Source of the DNA: Burkholderiales bacterium
GTDB lineage: Bacteria > Pseudomonadota > Gammaproteobacteria > Burkholderiales > Casimicrobiaceae
Assembly: GCA_025927765.1 (NCBI GenBank)
Contig: JAICKU010000003.1
Span: 1-64,000, forward strand
DNA length: 64,000 nt
Direction of reading: 5' to 3'
The notes beneath the pieces were generated by a model. That model saw nothing but the letters and a program-made list of their open reading frames with translations, was not told where the DNA came from and searched no databases. The first letter of the stretch is position 1. The number at the start of each line of letters is the position of its first letter. This document shows, piece after piece, positions 31,589 to 40,214 of the stretch. The position numbers were made by a program, and so were the translations under genes.

Positions 31589-34500
31589 GGCTTCTTGATC
31601 CGCGGATCCTCGATGCATGCGAGCAGCGGCTCGAACAGCGCACGCGCGCATTCCTTGAACTCCGCGTCGAGCGGATCGTGCTGGCCGCGCAGCGCCAGCC
31701 GGTAAGCCGGGTCGTCGCGCTCGGGAAACTTGCCGTCGCTCCACTTCTGCCGCGCCATGGAGTCGCTTTCGCCGTTCTTCATGTACGTCCACGCGGACTT
31801 GGGAAAGAAATGCAGCGGCGCGCGCAAGCCGCGGCGATAGAGCGCGAGGAGGGCGGCGAGTCGCGCGCGTGCGTCGTCGATCGGTTGGAGCACGTAGCGG
31901 CCGTCGCGCGAGTGCCATGTCGTGCGCTTCGTCACTTCGGCGACGTCGAGCGCATTGAGGAACAGATGCGCGAGAAAGCCGGCGACGTAATCGCCGGCGC
32001 GAACGTCGTCGTAGCGATGGCGCACGAGCCCGGCGCGACGCAGGTCGCCGAAGGTGCCCGTCAGCTGCCACGGTTGCCCGGCGAGGTCGAACTCGAGCGT
32101 GGCTTCGACGGGCGCGACGCACGGCTCGGCGAGCTCGTGCTTCAACGCGTGCGCGAAGGCGTCGAAATGGCGCAGTTCGCGCGCGAGCAGAAGCTCGCCC
32201 ATGCGTCCGGGCGGATACTCGGTGCCTGCGCGCGCGAGCGCGGCGATCGCGTCGGCGTCGGCGCCGTCGAGATACGCCGGCAGCAGGCGTTCCGCGAGCG
32301 CGCATCGGCCCGGCCAGTCGGGCACGAACGGTTCGTCGTCCGAAAGCTCCTCGTCGCCTTCCGCCAGCACCACGCCGAGGCGCCGCTCGAGCAGATAGCG
32401 CGTCGGATTGCGAAAGAAGCGCGTCAGTTGGACGAGTGTGACGTGTCGCCATGCTTCGTCCGGCTCGTCGAGCGGCGCCGCGAAGAACGGCAGCTCGCGT
32501 TCGTCGACGCGGGAATCGTCATCCGTGTCGTCGCCGGACTTCGGGGTCAGAGCCGCATGTCGTCCAGAACTCGACGCCGTCGACCCATCATCCCCGACAT
32601 GCGGCTCTGACCCCGAAGTCTTCGATAGCTGCGCTTTCAGCGCGTCGCAGTACTCGGCGTTGAAGCTGCGCAGGCGCGGCTCGGCGTCGGCCGCGTAGCT
32701 CTCGAGCGAGAACGGCTGCAGCGGATGCTGGACGACGAGTCGCCGGCGTGCGCCGTCGAGCGCTTCCTGCGACGATGGGTCGCTCGCGATCGCCGGCACG
32801 AGGCAATCGAGCAGCTCGGCGATCAGCACCGACGGAGGCAGCGGCGCGTTGTCGCGGACGCTGCGTCCGACGTAGCTCAGATACAGGCGTTCGCGCGCCG
32901 ACAGCATAAGGTCGAGGAACACGTTGCGATCGTCGTCGCGCCGCTGCCGGTCGCCTGCGCGGGGCGCGATGGCCATCAGATCGAATTCGAGCGGACGTGT
33001 CGTCGCGGGATAGGCACCGTCCTCGAGACCGATCGCGCAGATCAGCCGATACGGAAGATTGCGCAGGCTCGACATCGCGCTGAACGTGACCGCGCCGGTC
33101 GGCACGCCGCCGCGGGCCGGATCGTCGAGCAGCGTTTCGAGCGCCGTGCGCGCGACGGCGATCGGAATGCGTGAGTTCGGCGCGCCCTGGCGCATGCGTT
33201 CGTACAGTGCGGCGATCGCGGCCTCGACTTCGCGCACGTCCTCGATCTCGTCGCCGCCGGGGGCGAGAAACGCGCCGAGCATGTCCGTCATCGCGCTCGA
33301 CCACGCGTCGGGCGACTTCGGATGCGCGACATCGACGCGCACGCGGTCAATCTCATGCAGGAATCTGGAGAAGCAGCCGAGGGCGAGCGCCTCGCCGCCT
33401 TCGGGATGGCCGGCCGGCAACCGTTCACCGAATGGCGCCGCCGTGCGCGACGGCAGCGCGTAGCCGAGGTACAGGCGGTCGAGGCCGTCCTCGAACGTGT
33501 GGCGCGACAGCGCGGGCAATCCGAGCGCTGCGCGATGCTCTGCGTCGATCCCCCAGCGCACACCGGACTCCTGCATCCACCTGCGGATGCTTTCCAGCGC
33601 GGGCGCGTCGATGCCGAAGCGCCGTGCGACGATCGGCTGCTGCAGGAGCTCGAACACACCGCTCGCATGGAATCGCGACGTCGCAAGCGCCAGGAGGTCG
33701 AGCAGGGCGCGCGCGGCGGTGTTCGCCTGACTCGCGCCGCGCCCGGTGATCGTGTAGGGAATGCGGCATGTTCCCGTCACGGTGCCGAAGACCGCATCGA
33801 TCAGCGGTGCGGCTTCGTCGAGACGCGGCGTGACGACCAGAACTTCCGATGGATGCAGATCGGGATCGTCGGCGAAGCGCGCGAGCAGGAAATCGTGCAG
33901 CGCTTCGAGCTCGCGCGTGCGCGAATGGCAGGCGTGGACTTCGACGCTGCGATCGTCCGGCGCGATCGGGTGCAGCACGCCGGGCGGCAGCTCGGCGAGA
34001 TCGAGGATCGCGTCCTCCACGCGCGCGAGCAGCGTGGTTCCGCCGTTGGGCACGAAGCCGTCGTCGTCGAGGACGGCATCGCCGGTATCGTCGAACAGCA
34101 TCGCGAGCTGCGATTGCCGCTGCTTGCCCCACGACGCGAGCAGCGGATTGCGCACTTCGTGATGGTCGAGGCGTCCGCGTGCGGCGAGATAGCGCAGGCG
34201 GCGCGGATCGACGATGTCGAACCAGAATTCGCGGCAGGGGTTGTCGACGTGCAGGTGCACATCGACGTAGCGCCCGAGCTGCCGCAGCATGGCGAGGTAG
34301 AGCGGCGGCATCGTGGGCAGGCAGAAGACGTGCGCTGCGGATGGAATGCCGGCACTGCGCACGCCGGCCGCTCCTGCGCGCTCCATCGCGGCGAAGAATA
34401 TCGACGACGGATGCTCGGCGCTCGCGCCGACCTCGCGTGCGATGCGCCGCCACAGCGCCGCCTGCCAGCGCTGATCCTCCACGTCCCCGTCGCCGGCTTC

Positions 34501-34965
34501 GCGCAGCACCACGCTGCGGCCCTCGCTCCACGCCGCCAACCAGTCGGGCCGGTAGGTGAGGTACTGGTCGAACAGCTTCGCGACGCGAAGCGCCAACTCG
34601 TAGCGCATCAACGCGTCGGCGTCGCGCAGGTACTTCTGCAGCGGCGGCTGCGTGCCGACGAAGTCGTCGTTGCCGAAAATCTCCCAGACGCGCCACGCCA
34701 GCACGTCGGGGGCGAAGGGCGAATCGTCGGCGACGTCGACGAGCCGGCCGATCTGGCGCCACAGCCATGCGCCGAGGAACGAGAACTCGACGTTCGCGCA
34801 GATGCCGAGCCGATCGGCGAGCGCGAGCTCCACCTTGCGGCGAACCGCCATGCTGGGGACGACGACGTGTTGTGCCTCGAACGGCGAAGCGGGCGCGTCG
34901 GCGAGCGCGTCGACGAGCCCGTCGAGCAGCGTTTCGAAGCGGTTCGAGAAGACGACGTGGAGCAT
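31585..34965 (-). CDS. recC: Exodeoxyribonuclease V subunit gamma, RecC, with a palindrome insertion
   Basis: Chi-recognition and scaffold subunit of RecBCD, 1126 residues. The opening MLHVVFSNRFETLLDGLVDAL, the inactive-helicase segments VEFSFLGAWLW and LPTMPPLYLAMLRQLGRYVDVHLHVDNPC, GRGASQANTAARALLDLLALA, FSAMSSLRNLPYRLICAIGLEDGAYP and the C-terminal TLVQLTRFFRNPTRYLLERRLG block identify it. Residues about 782-810 (KTSGSEPHVGDDGSTASSSGR region) are encoded by a perfect 26-bp-arm inverted repeat, which adds a hydrophilic insert without breaking the frame. It heads the recCBD operon; a CATAAT box lies at 34978-34983. Confidence 0.95.
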   Translation of the reverse strand: MLHVVFSNRFETLLDGLVDALADAPASPFEAQHVVVPSMAVRRKVELALADRLGICANVEFSFLGAWLWRQIGRLVDVADDSPFAPDVLAWRVWEIFGNDDFVGTQPPLQKYLRDADALMRYELALRVAKLFDQYLTYRPDWLAAWSEGRSVVLREAGDGDVEDQRWQAALWRRIAREVGASAEHPSSIFFAAMERAGAAGVRSAGIPSAAHVFCLPTMPPLYLAMLRQLGRYVDVHLHVDNPCREFWFDIVDPRRLRYLAARGRLDHHEVRNPLLASWGKQRQSQLAMLFDDTGDAVLDDDGFVPNGGTTLLARVEDAILDLAELPPGVLHPIAPDDRSVEVHACHSRTRELEALHDFLLARFADDPDLHPSEVLVVTPRLDEAAPLIDAVFGTVTGTCRIPYTITGRGASQANTAARALLDLLALATSRFHASGVFELLQQPIVARRFGIDAPALESIRRWMQESGVRWGIDAEHRAALGLPALSRHTFEDGLDRLYLGYALPSRTAAPFGERLPAGHPEGGEALALGCFSRFLHEIDRVRVDVAHPKSPDAWSSAMTDMLGAFLAPGGDEIEDVREVEAAIAALYERMRQGAPNSRIPIAVARTALETLLDDPARGGVPTGAVTFSAMSSLRNLPYRLICAIGLEDGAYPATTRPLEFDLMAIAPRAGDRQRRDDDRNVFLDLMLSARERLYLSYVGRSVRDNAPLPPSVLIAELLDCLVPAIASDPSSQEALDGARRRLVVQHPLQPFSLESYAADAEPRLRSFNAEYCDALKAQLSKTSGSEPHVGDDGSTASSSGRHAALTPKSGDDTDDDSRVDERELPFFAAPLDEPDEAWRHVTLVQLTRFFRNPTRYLLERRLGVVLAEGDEELSDDEPFVPDWPGRCALAERLLPAYLDGADADAIAALARAGTEYPPGRMGELLLARELRHFDAFAHALKHELAEPCVAPVEATLEFDLAGQPWQLTGTFGDLRRAGLVRHRYDDVRAGDYVAGFLAHLFLNALDVAEVTKRTTWHSRDGRYVLQPIDDARARLAALLALYRRGLRAPLHFFPKSAWTYMKNGESDSMARQKWSDGKFPERDDPAYRLALRGQHDPLDAEFKECARALFEPLLACIEDPRIKKP
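32537..32620. repeat. Perfect 26-bp inverted repeat inside recC (REP-like element)
   Basis: The left arm 32537-32562 begins GACTTCGGGGTCAGAGCC and the right arm 32595-32620 is its exact reverse complement, with a 32-base unpaired loop. It is 84 bases long, a multiple of three, and translates as a Ser/Gly/Asp-rich stretch in recC. The GGGGTCAGA core resembles the palindrome at 17487-17546. Confidence 0.85.
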
Positions 34966-35017
34966 GGTGCGGGCGCGATTATGCCGTGGCGATGCGTGCG
35001 TGCAGAACGCCCGGTGA

Positions 35018-35296
35018 TCAGCGCCGGCGCAGGCGCCGGTAGCGATGGCCTACGGTGACGATCGCGCCGTCGGCAACGACGACGTACACGCCGCCCAAAC
35101 GGTCGATGTCGCGACCGGCGGCGCCGCGCCGTCGCAGCGATTCGCGCGTGGCGCGATCGACGCAGACGACCATGCCCCCGTGGTGGTCGAACGCTTCGCG
35201 GCCATAGGCCAGCACGCGCTCCACGAGCGCGGGCGCGATCCCGCGCTGGCGAATGCGCCTGGCGGCGTGGGCACTGAGGCTCGATTCGACGTTCAT
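35018..35296 (-). CDS. DUF4258-type small protein
   Basis: A 92-residue protein. SAHAARRIRQRGIAPALVERVLAYG followed by VVCVDRATRESLRRRG and YVVVADGAIVTVGHRYRRLRRR fits DUF4258, a small alpha/beta family sometimes linked to toxin-antitoxin-like or mobile modules, with no proven function. Strong Shine-Dalgarno GGAGGAG before the ATG at 35296. It is divergent from the WYL regulator gene and may share its control region. Confidence 0.75.
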   Translation of the reverse strand: MNVESSLSAHAARRIRQRGIAPALVERVLAYGREAFDHHGGMVVCVDRATRESLRRRGAAGRDIDRLGGVYVVVADGAIVTVGHRYRRLRRR

Positions 35297-35307
35297 GTCG
35301 CTCCTCC

Positions 35308-35363
35308 TTGTTCTCGATGTCGGGTCCAGTATGATGGCGCGGTGGCTCACGAGATGAGCCACC
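35308..35363 (+). promoter_or_regulatory. WYL regulator promoter and palindromic leader site
   Basis: TTGTTC (35308-35313), a 16-base spacer and TATGAT (35330-35335) form a plausible promoter. Five bases after the -10 lies a perfect palindrome GGTGGCTCA-CGAGA-TGAGCCACC (35341-35363), placed where a repressor would block transcription or where the RNA would fold just before the start codon region. Autoregulation by the WYL protein is an inference. Confidence 0.5.
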
Positions 35364-35405
35364 CAAATCGAACGCCCGTTCGAGAGCGAATGGTATGGGA
35401 ACGCG

Positions 35406-36413
35406 ATGGACCGCACCGAGCGCTTCTACCGCATCGACCAGCTGCTGCAGGAGCGCAGGATCGTGTCGCGCCGCGAGTTCCTCGAGGCGCTCGAGGTGTC
35501 GCTCGCAACCTTCAAGCGCGATCTCGAGTACATGCGCGAGCGCCTGAACGCGCCCGTCGAATGGGACGCCGACGCAGGTGGCTACCGGTACGCCGAGGCG
35601 CCGCGCCGCGGACCGCGCTTCGCGCTGCCCGGGCTGTGGTTCAACGAGGGCGAGGCGTTCGCGCTGGTGACGATGGAGCACCTGCTCGCGTCGCTCGACC
35701 ATGGCGGCCTGATCGGCCCGCACATCGCGCCGCTGCGCGCGCGCCTGGCCGCGATGCTCGGCACCGGCGATTCGTCCGCTGCCGAAGTGCGCAAGCGCGT
35801 ACGCCTGCTCGCGTTCGCTCAGCGCGCGCTGCCGCTCGAGCACTTCGAAACCATCGGCCGCGCGACGATGAAGCGGCAGCGCCTCAATATCGGCTATTAC
35901 GCGCGCAGCACCGACGAGCGGTCGGAGCGTGACGTGTCGCCGCAGCGGCTCGTGCACTACAGGGGCAACTGGTACCTCGACGCGTGGTGTCATTTGCGCA
36001 ACGACCTGCGCACGTTCGCCGTCGACGGCATTCGCCATGCGAGCGTGCTCGACGAGCCGACACGCGAGGTGTCGATGAAGGCGCTGGAGGAGCACCTCGC
36101 CGCGGGCTACGGCATCGTGCGAAGCGGTCGCGACGTGACGTGGGCGAAGTTGCGCTTTTCGGCGGAGCGCGCGCGGTGGGTCGCCGCGGAGGCATGGCAC
36201 CCGGACCAGCGTGGCCTGGTCGAGCCGGGCGGCCGCTACACGCTCGAGGTGCCGTATCGCGACGATCGCGAGCTCGTGCTGGAAATCATGAAGCACGGAC
36301 CGGAGGTCGAAGTGCTCGCGCCGCGCGGGCTGCGGGAGAAGATCGCGACGCTGCACTTGGCAGCGGCCAAGGTGAACGGGCGGGACGACATGGCGGGGGA
36401 TCCGAAGCGATGA
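35406..36413 (+). CDS. WYL-domain transcriptional regulator (HTH + WYL + WCX)
   Basis: A 335-residue DeoR-like regulator. The N-terminal winged helix ERFYRIDQLLQERRIVSRREFLEALEVSLATFKRDLEYMRERL (about 4-46) is followed by a PafC/WYL effector domain around 155-230 with VHYRGNWYLDAWCHLRNDLRTFAVDGI, and a C-terminal WCX part ending at VEVLAPRGLREKIATLHLAAA. WYL domains sense nucleic acid or nucleotide-type ligands and often control DNA repair or defence genes. The recCBD operon lies just beyond the divergent DUF4258 gene, so a repair link is possible but unproven. Its stop overlaps the next gene (ATGA). Confidence 0.87.
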   Translation: MDRTERFYRIDQLLQERRIVSRREFLEALEVSLATFKRDLEYMRERLNAPVEWDADAGGYRYAEAPRRGPRFALPGLWFNEGEAFALVTMEHLLASLDHGGLIGPHIAPLRARLAAMLGTGDSSAAEVRKRVRLLAFAQRALPLEHFETIGRATMKRQRLNIGYYARSTDERSERDVSPQRLVHYRGNWYLDAWCHLRNDLRTFAVDGIRHASVLDEPTREVSMKALEEHLAAGYGIVRSGRDVTWAKLRFSAERARWVAAEAWHPDQRGLVEPGGRYTLEVPYRDDRELVLEIMKHGPEVEVLAPRGLREKIATLHLAAAKVNGRDDMAGDPKR

Positions 36414-36670
36414 AAGTGTTCCACGAGCTGGCAGCAGCGGCGCTCTTCGCCTTCGCCTCCACAGCGCACGCACAGGTCTACAAGTGCACCGACGCGAACG
36501 GCAAGACCAGCGATGCAGATGCGCCGTGTGCGCCCGGCGAGCGCCAGCCTCGCGCGGCAACGTGCGCGCGTCGTCGCGCAATACCCGCGCCGCGGTGCCT
36601 CGGTGAGTCGTTGACAACCGCGGCGGAGGCGCGCACATTGGGCCTTCGCTCGACGTGCGAAAGGAGGTGA
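36410..36670 (+). CDS. DUF4124-type secreted protein, short form
   Basis: An 86-residue protein. A signal peptide (MKVFHELAAAALFAFASTAHA) is followed by QVYKCTDANGKTSDADAPCAPGERQ, the start of a DUF4124 domain with its two Cys. Family members usually run longer; after residue 50 this one turns into Arg-rich sequence without family character, so a frameshift or truncation is likely. It starts inside the stop codon of the WYL gene and ends within the ribosome site of the next gene. Confidence 0.6.
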   Translation: MKVFHELAAAALFAFASTAHAQVYKCTDANGKTSDADAPCAPGERQPRAATCARRRAIPAPRCLGESLTTAAEARTLGLRSTCERR

Positions 36671-36673
36671 TCC
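36660..36673 (+). promoter_or_regulatory. Full-length Shine-Dalgarno sequence
   Basis: AAAGGAGGTGATCC lies directly before the ATG at 36674 and is complementary over 14 bases to the conserved 3' end of 16S rRNA (GGATCACCTCCTTT). It also contains the stop codon of the preceding gene. Such extended pairing in a native gene is unusual. Confidence 0.8.
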
Positions 36674-36934
36674 ATGAAGCGTCTACTGGCCGGAACGATC
36701 CTCGCCCTGTTCGGTCTTGCACCGATGATCGGCTGGGCGTGCGGGTATACCGATGCTTCGATGGCATCCTCGACGCCTGAAGCGAAGCTCGGCCTCGCGG
36801 CCGCGCCCAGCGCAAGCAAGGCGCCGGCAACCGTCGCGGTCAAGGCGCCCGACGTCAAGCAGGTGAAGGCCACGAGCGACAAGGCACCGTCGCGCGTAAA
36901 CGACGCCAAGCTGGCGGAGGCGACGCGCCGCTGA
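36674..36934 (+). CDS. Small secreted Ala/Lys-rich protein of unknown function
   Basis: An 86-residue protein. The signal peptide MKRLLAGTILALFGLAPMIGWA is followed by CGYTDASMASSTPEAKLGLAAAPSASKAPATVAVKAPDVKQVKA, a low-complexity Ala/Pro/Lys/Val segment. The Cys after the cleavage region could be lipidated, but no classical lipobox is seen (IGWAC). It is preceded by an exceptional ribosome site and followed by a strong hairpin, so it is probably well expressed. I do not recognise a family. Confidence 0.65.
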   Translation: MKRLLAGTILALFGLAPMIGWACGYTDASMASSTPEAKLGLAAAPSASKAPATVAVKAPDVKQVKATSDKAPSRVNDAKLAEATRR

Positions 36935-36952
36935 GTTCGCATTCCGGTGAAC

Positions 36953-36985
36953 GCGATGAGGCCCGCTCCACGCGGGCCTCGTCGC
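36953..36985 (+). terminator. Terminator after the small secreted protein gene
   Basis: GAGGCCCGC (36958-36966) and GCGGGCCTC (36972-36980) form a 9-bp stem, extended by GCGA/TCGC outside (36953-36956 and 36982-36985). TTCTG follows. The stem is very stable; the T-run is short. Confidence 0.6.
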
Positions 36986-37099
36986 TTCTGACGAGCGTGC
37001 CAGTGATCCTTTACTGCCCCGACGCACTTCCCGAGGGCGATGCGGTCTATGTCATCGTCGACGCGGTCGTCGATTCACGACAGAAAGGAGGAGTTGACC

Positions 37100-37309
37100 A
37101 TGGCGAAGCTCACGACCGAGCAGCGCAAGAAGCTGCCTTCGTCCGATTTCGCACTGTCCGGACGCCGTTATCCGATCGAGGACAAGGCGCACGCGCGCGA
37201 CGCGAAGGCGCGCGCCTCCACCGAGGAACATAAGGGCCACTTGAGCGCCGCCGAGAAGGCGAAGGTCGACAAGAAGGCCGACGCGGTGCTGCACAAGAAA
37301 GGCAAGTAG
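37100..37309 (+). CDS. DUF6582-like small basic protein
   Basis: A 69-residue Lys/Ala-rich protein opening MAKLTTEQRKKLPSSDFALSGRRYPIEDKAHARDAKARAS. This pattern (KLPSS-FAL-G-+-P--D-AHA--AK-RAS) belongs to a family of small soluble proteins found near stress or phage-related genes, without known function. AAAGGAGGAG precedes the ATG at 37100. The 37010-37099 leader shows nothing else clear. Confidence 0.75.
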   Translation: MAKLTTEQRKKLPSSDFALSGRRYPIEDKAHARDAKARASTEEHKGHLSAAEKAKVDKKADAVLHKKGK

Positions 37310-37345
37310 CGTCGCAAAGCGGCGGGCGCTGCGATGCGGTCGCGT

Positions 37346-38938
37346 TCAATGCGCGCCGGCCGCCGCTTCGCTGCCCGCCGTCTGGCCTTTCACGGGTCGC
37401 GCAAGCCAGACGACGGCGATCAGCGCGAGAAACAACACGGCCGAGACGAAGAACACGTCGTTGGCCGACAGCATGAACGCCTGCTGGTCGACGAGCCGGT
37501 TCAGCGCCGCGTAGCTCTGCTCGGCCGTCAGCCCGCTCGCCCGCATCGCCGCCAGCGCCTGGGTCGTTGCGGGCGTGTTGCCGATCCGCTCGACGAGTTG
37601 CGCATGATGCAGCGTCGCGCGGTGGTCCCAGAACGTCGTGGCGATCGACGTGCCGAACGAGCCCGCGGTGATGCGCGCGAAGTTGAAGAGCCCGGACGCC
37701 GACGGGATCTTCTGCGGCGCGAGTCCGGACAGCGAGAGCGTGACGAGCGGAATGAAGAACATCGCCATCGCGGCGCCCTGGATGATGGTCGGGATCATCA
37801 GCGTCCAGAAGTCCGCGGACGTGTTGAAGAGGGAGCGCATGTACAGCACGAGCGCGAACACGATGAACGCGCCGGTCGCGAAGAGCCGCGGATCGATCTT
37901 GTGCACCGTGCGCCCCACGAACGGCGTCAGGAAGATCGCGAGCAGACCGACCGGCGCGAGCACGAGGCCCGCGTCGGTGGCCGTGTAGCCCATGTATTGC
38001 TGCAGCCATAGAGGCAGCAGCACGACGTTGCCGAAGAACGCGCCGTACGCGAGCGACATCGCGAGCGAGCTCGTCCAGAAATTGCGCCGCGCGAAGAGCC
38101 GCAGGTCGACGACCGGATGGTCCTCGGTCAGCTCCCACACGACGAAGAGGGCGAAGCCGACGAGTGCGGCGATGCCGAGAATCGTGATCTCGGCGGAACC
38201 GAACCAGTCGAGATCCTTGCCCTTGTCGAGCATGACCTGCAACGCGCCGACCCACAGCACGAGCAGTCCCAGGCCGACGGCGTCGATCGGCAGCTTGTGC
38301 GTCGGCGTTTCGCGTGCGCGGTAGATCATCCACGTCACCGCCGCCGCTACGAGGCCGACCGGAACGTTGATGTAGAAGATCCACGGCCACGCGATGTTGT
38401 CGGTGATCCAGCCGCCGAGGACGGGGCCCACGACGGGCGCGACGAGCGTGGTGATCCCCCATAGCGCCAGCGCGGTGCCGGCCTTCGCCTTCGGATAGCT
38501 CGACAGCAGCAGCGATTGCGACAGCGGAATCATCGGTCCCGCCACCGCGCCCTGCAGCACGCGAAACGCGATCAGCAGGCCCAGCGTCGGCGCAAGCGCG
38601 CACAGGAACGACGCGAGCACGAACATCAGCACCGAAGCGACGAACAGCCGCACCTGCCCGTAGCGTTGCGTGAGCCACCCGGTGAGCGGCAGCGAGATCG
38701 CGTTCGCGACGCCGAACGACGTGATCACCCACGTGCCCTGATCGGGTGAGACGCCGAGGTCGCCGGCGATCGCGGGCAGCGACACGTTGGCGATCGACGT
38801 GTCGAGCACGTTCATGAACGTCGCGAGCGACAGCGCCACGGTGCCGAGCGCGAGCATCGCGCCCGTCAGTGGCGCCGGCTCGGTGGGCACTGCCGGGGCG
38901 CGCGCTTCGACGCTCGTCAGTGGCGTGTCGCCGCTCAT
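37346..38938 (-). CDS. emrB: MFS multidrug efflux transporter, DHA2/EmrB family
   Basis: Inner-membrane drug:proton antiporter with 14 hydrophobic segments; 530 residues. The motif LDTSIANVSLPAIAGDLGVSPDQGTWVITSF marks TM1-2 of EmrB-type proteins, LTGWLTQRYGQVRLF is the loop 2-3 motif A, and RVLQGAVAGPMIPLSQSLLLSSYP and PVVGPVLGGWI (motif C) follow. A start at 38938 places the first helix about 25 residues in. It ends the nodT-emrA-emrB operon, giving a complete tripartite pump under the MarR repressor. Confidence 0.93.
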   Translation of the reverse strand: MSGDTPLTSVEARAPAVPTEPAPLTGAMLALGTVALSLATFMNVLDTSIANVSLPAIAGDLGVSPDQGTWVITSFGVANAISLPLTGWLTQRYGQVRLFVASVLMFVLASFLCALAPTLGLLIAFRVLQGAVAGPMIPLSQSLLLSSYPKAKAGTALALWGITTLVAPVVGPVLGGWITDNIAWPWIFYINVPVGLVAAAVTWMIYRARETPTHKLPIDAVGLGLLVLWVGALQVMLDKGKDLDWFGSAEITILGIAALVGFALFVVWELTEDHPVVDLRLFARRNFWTSSLAMSLAYGAFFGNVVLLPLWLQQYMGYTATDAGLVLAPVGLLAIFLTPFVGRTVHKIDPRLFATGAFIVFALVLYMRSLFNTSADFWTLMIPTIIQGAAMAMFFIPLVTLSLSGLAPQKIPSASGLFNFARITAGSFGTSIATTFWDHRATLHHAQLVERIGNTPATTQALAAMRASGLTAEQSYAALNRLVDQQAFMLSANDVFFVSAVLFLALIAVVWLARPVKGQTAGSEAAAGAH

Positions 38939-38951
38939 GGCCTGTGGACGA

Positions 38952-40214
38952 CTACGGCCGCGTGGCGGCGAGGCGCCGTGGCGCGTCGTTCGCCGCGGCG
39001 TCGCGCGCGACGTTCGTCGTCGCCGACGAAGCCGCCCGCGTGCCCGACGCGGCGCGGTCGTTCGCGACGATGATCGCGCGCACGCGCTTCGCGGCGGCCG
39101 CGTCGACCGCATCGTAGACGTCGGTGGACAGCGGGGCCGTCGATTGCGCGAGTTGCGGCAGGCGCGCGCCGTTGCGCTCGTGCGTATCGACGTCGACCTG
39201 CATCGACAGGCCGATCTGCAGCGGATGCTGCGAAAGCTCGTTCGCGTCGAGCGCGATGCGTACCGGCACCCGCTGCACGATCTTGATCCAGTTGCCGGTC
39301 GCGTTCTGCGCAGGCAGCAGCGCGAACGCCGATCCCGTGCCCGCGGCGAATCCTGCGATGCTGCCGTGATAGCGAACCTTGCCGCCGTAGAGATCGGCGC
39401 TGAGCGTCACGGGCTGGCCGATGCGCATCGTCGCGAGCTGCGACTCCTTGAAGTTCGCGTCGACCCACACCTGGTCGAGCGGCACGATTGCCATCAGCGG
39501 TGCGCCGGGCGCCACGCGCTGGCCGAGTTGCACCGAGCGCTTCGCGACGTAGCCCGACACGGGCGCGGGCAGCGACGTGCGCGCGAGGTCGAGGTAGGCG
39601 TCGTGCACCTGCGCCGCGGCCGCGAGCACGTCGGGATGATTCTCGACGGTCGTCCGGTCGATGCGCGCCTGGTTGGCGGCAAGCGCCTGCTGCGCGGCGG
39701 CGAGCGAAGCCTTCGCGCTCGTCAATGCGTCGCGCGCGTGCTGCAGTTCCTCGCCCGACACCGCACCGGAGCGCGCGAGCCGTTCGCGGCGAGTGAGGTC
39801 TTCGGTGGCCCTCGCGACTTCCGCGTTGCGCATGTCGACGTTCGCCTTGAGTTGCGCCGACGTCGCGAAGAGGCCGCGCACGTCGCGCACGGTCTTCGCG
39901 AGCTTCGCGTCGGCCTGCTCGAGCGCGATCTTCGCATCGGACGGGTCGAGCTCGACCAGCGGCGTACCGGCCTTGACGAACTGCGTGTCTTCGGCGGCGA
40001 TCCGCACCACGGTGCCCGCGATCTGCGGCGTGATCTGCACGATGTTGCCGCTCACGTACGCATCGTCGGTCGATTGCTCGTAGCGCAGCACGAGCACCCA
40101 GTACGCGCCATAGGCGATGCCGATCAGCGCGAAGACGCCGACGACGATCGCGAGCCAGCGCTTGCGCGTGCCGTTGGCGGTAAAGGTGCCGGAATTGGCC
40201 TTGGTGTCGCTCAT
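38952..40214 (-). CDS. emrA: Membrane-fusion protein, EmrA/HlyD family
   Basis: Periplasmic adaptor of the EmrAB-type pump, 420 residues. One N-terminal membrane anchor (RWLAIVVGVFALIGIAYGAYWVLV, about 20-43) is followed by RYEQSTDDAYVSGNIVQITPQIAGTVVRI, the biotinyl-lipoyl half-motif of EmrA proteins, a long alpha-helical hairpin (about 105-195) and VSGYVAKRSVQLGQRVAPGAPLMAIVPLDQVWVDANFKESQL. The C-terminal Ala-rich tail past 365 is longer than usual. Its ATG overlaps the nodT stop codon and emrB follows 13 bases on. Confidence 0.92.
   Translation of the reverse strand: MSDTKANSGTFTANGTRKRWLAIVVGVFALIGIAYGAYWVLVLRYEQSTDDAYVSGNIVQITPQIAGTVVRIAAEDTQFVKAGTPLVELDPSDAKIALEQADAKLAKTVRDVRGLFATSAQLKANVDMRNAEVARATEDLTRRERLARSGAVSGEELQHARDALTSAKASLAAAQQALAANQARIDRTTVENHPDVLAAAAQVHDAYLDLARTSLPAPVSGYVAKRSVQLGQRVAPGAPLMAIVPLDQVWVDANFKESQLATMRIGQPVTLSADLYGGKVRYHGSIAGFAAGTGSAFALLPAQNATGNWIKIVQRVPVRIALDANELSQHPLQIGLSMQVDVDTHERNGARLPQLAQSTAPLSTDVYDAVDAAAAKRVRAIIVANDRAASGTRAASSATTNVARDAAANDAPRRLAATRP

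Noticed and set aside
36997-37099. A small gene starting at 36997
   Set aside because: The frame runs through the ribosome site and coding region of the DUF6582-like gene and has no supporting motif or Shine-Dalgarno sequence.
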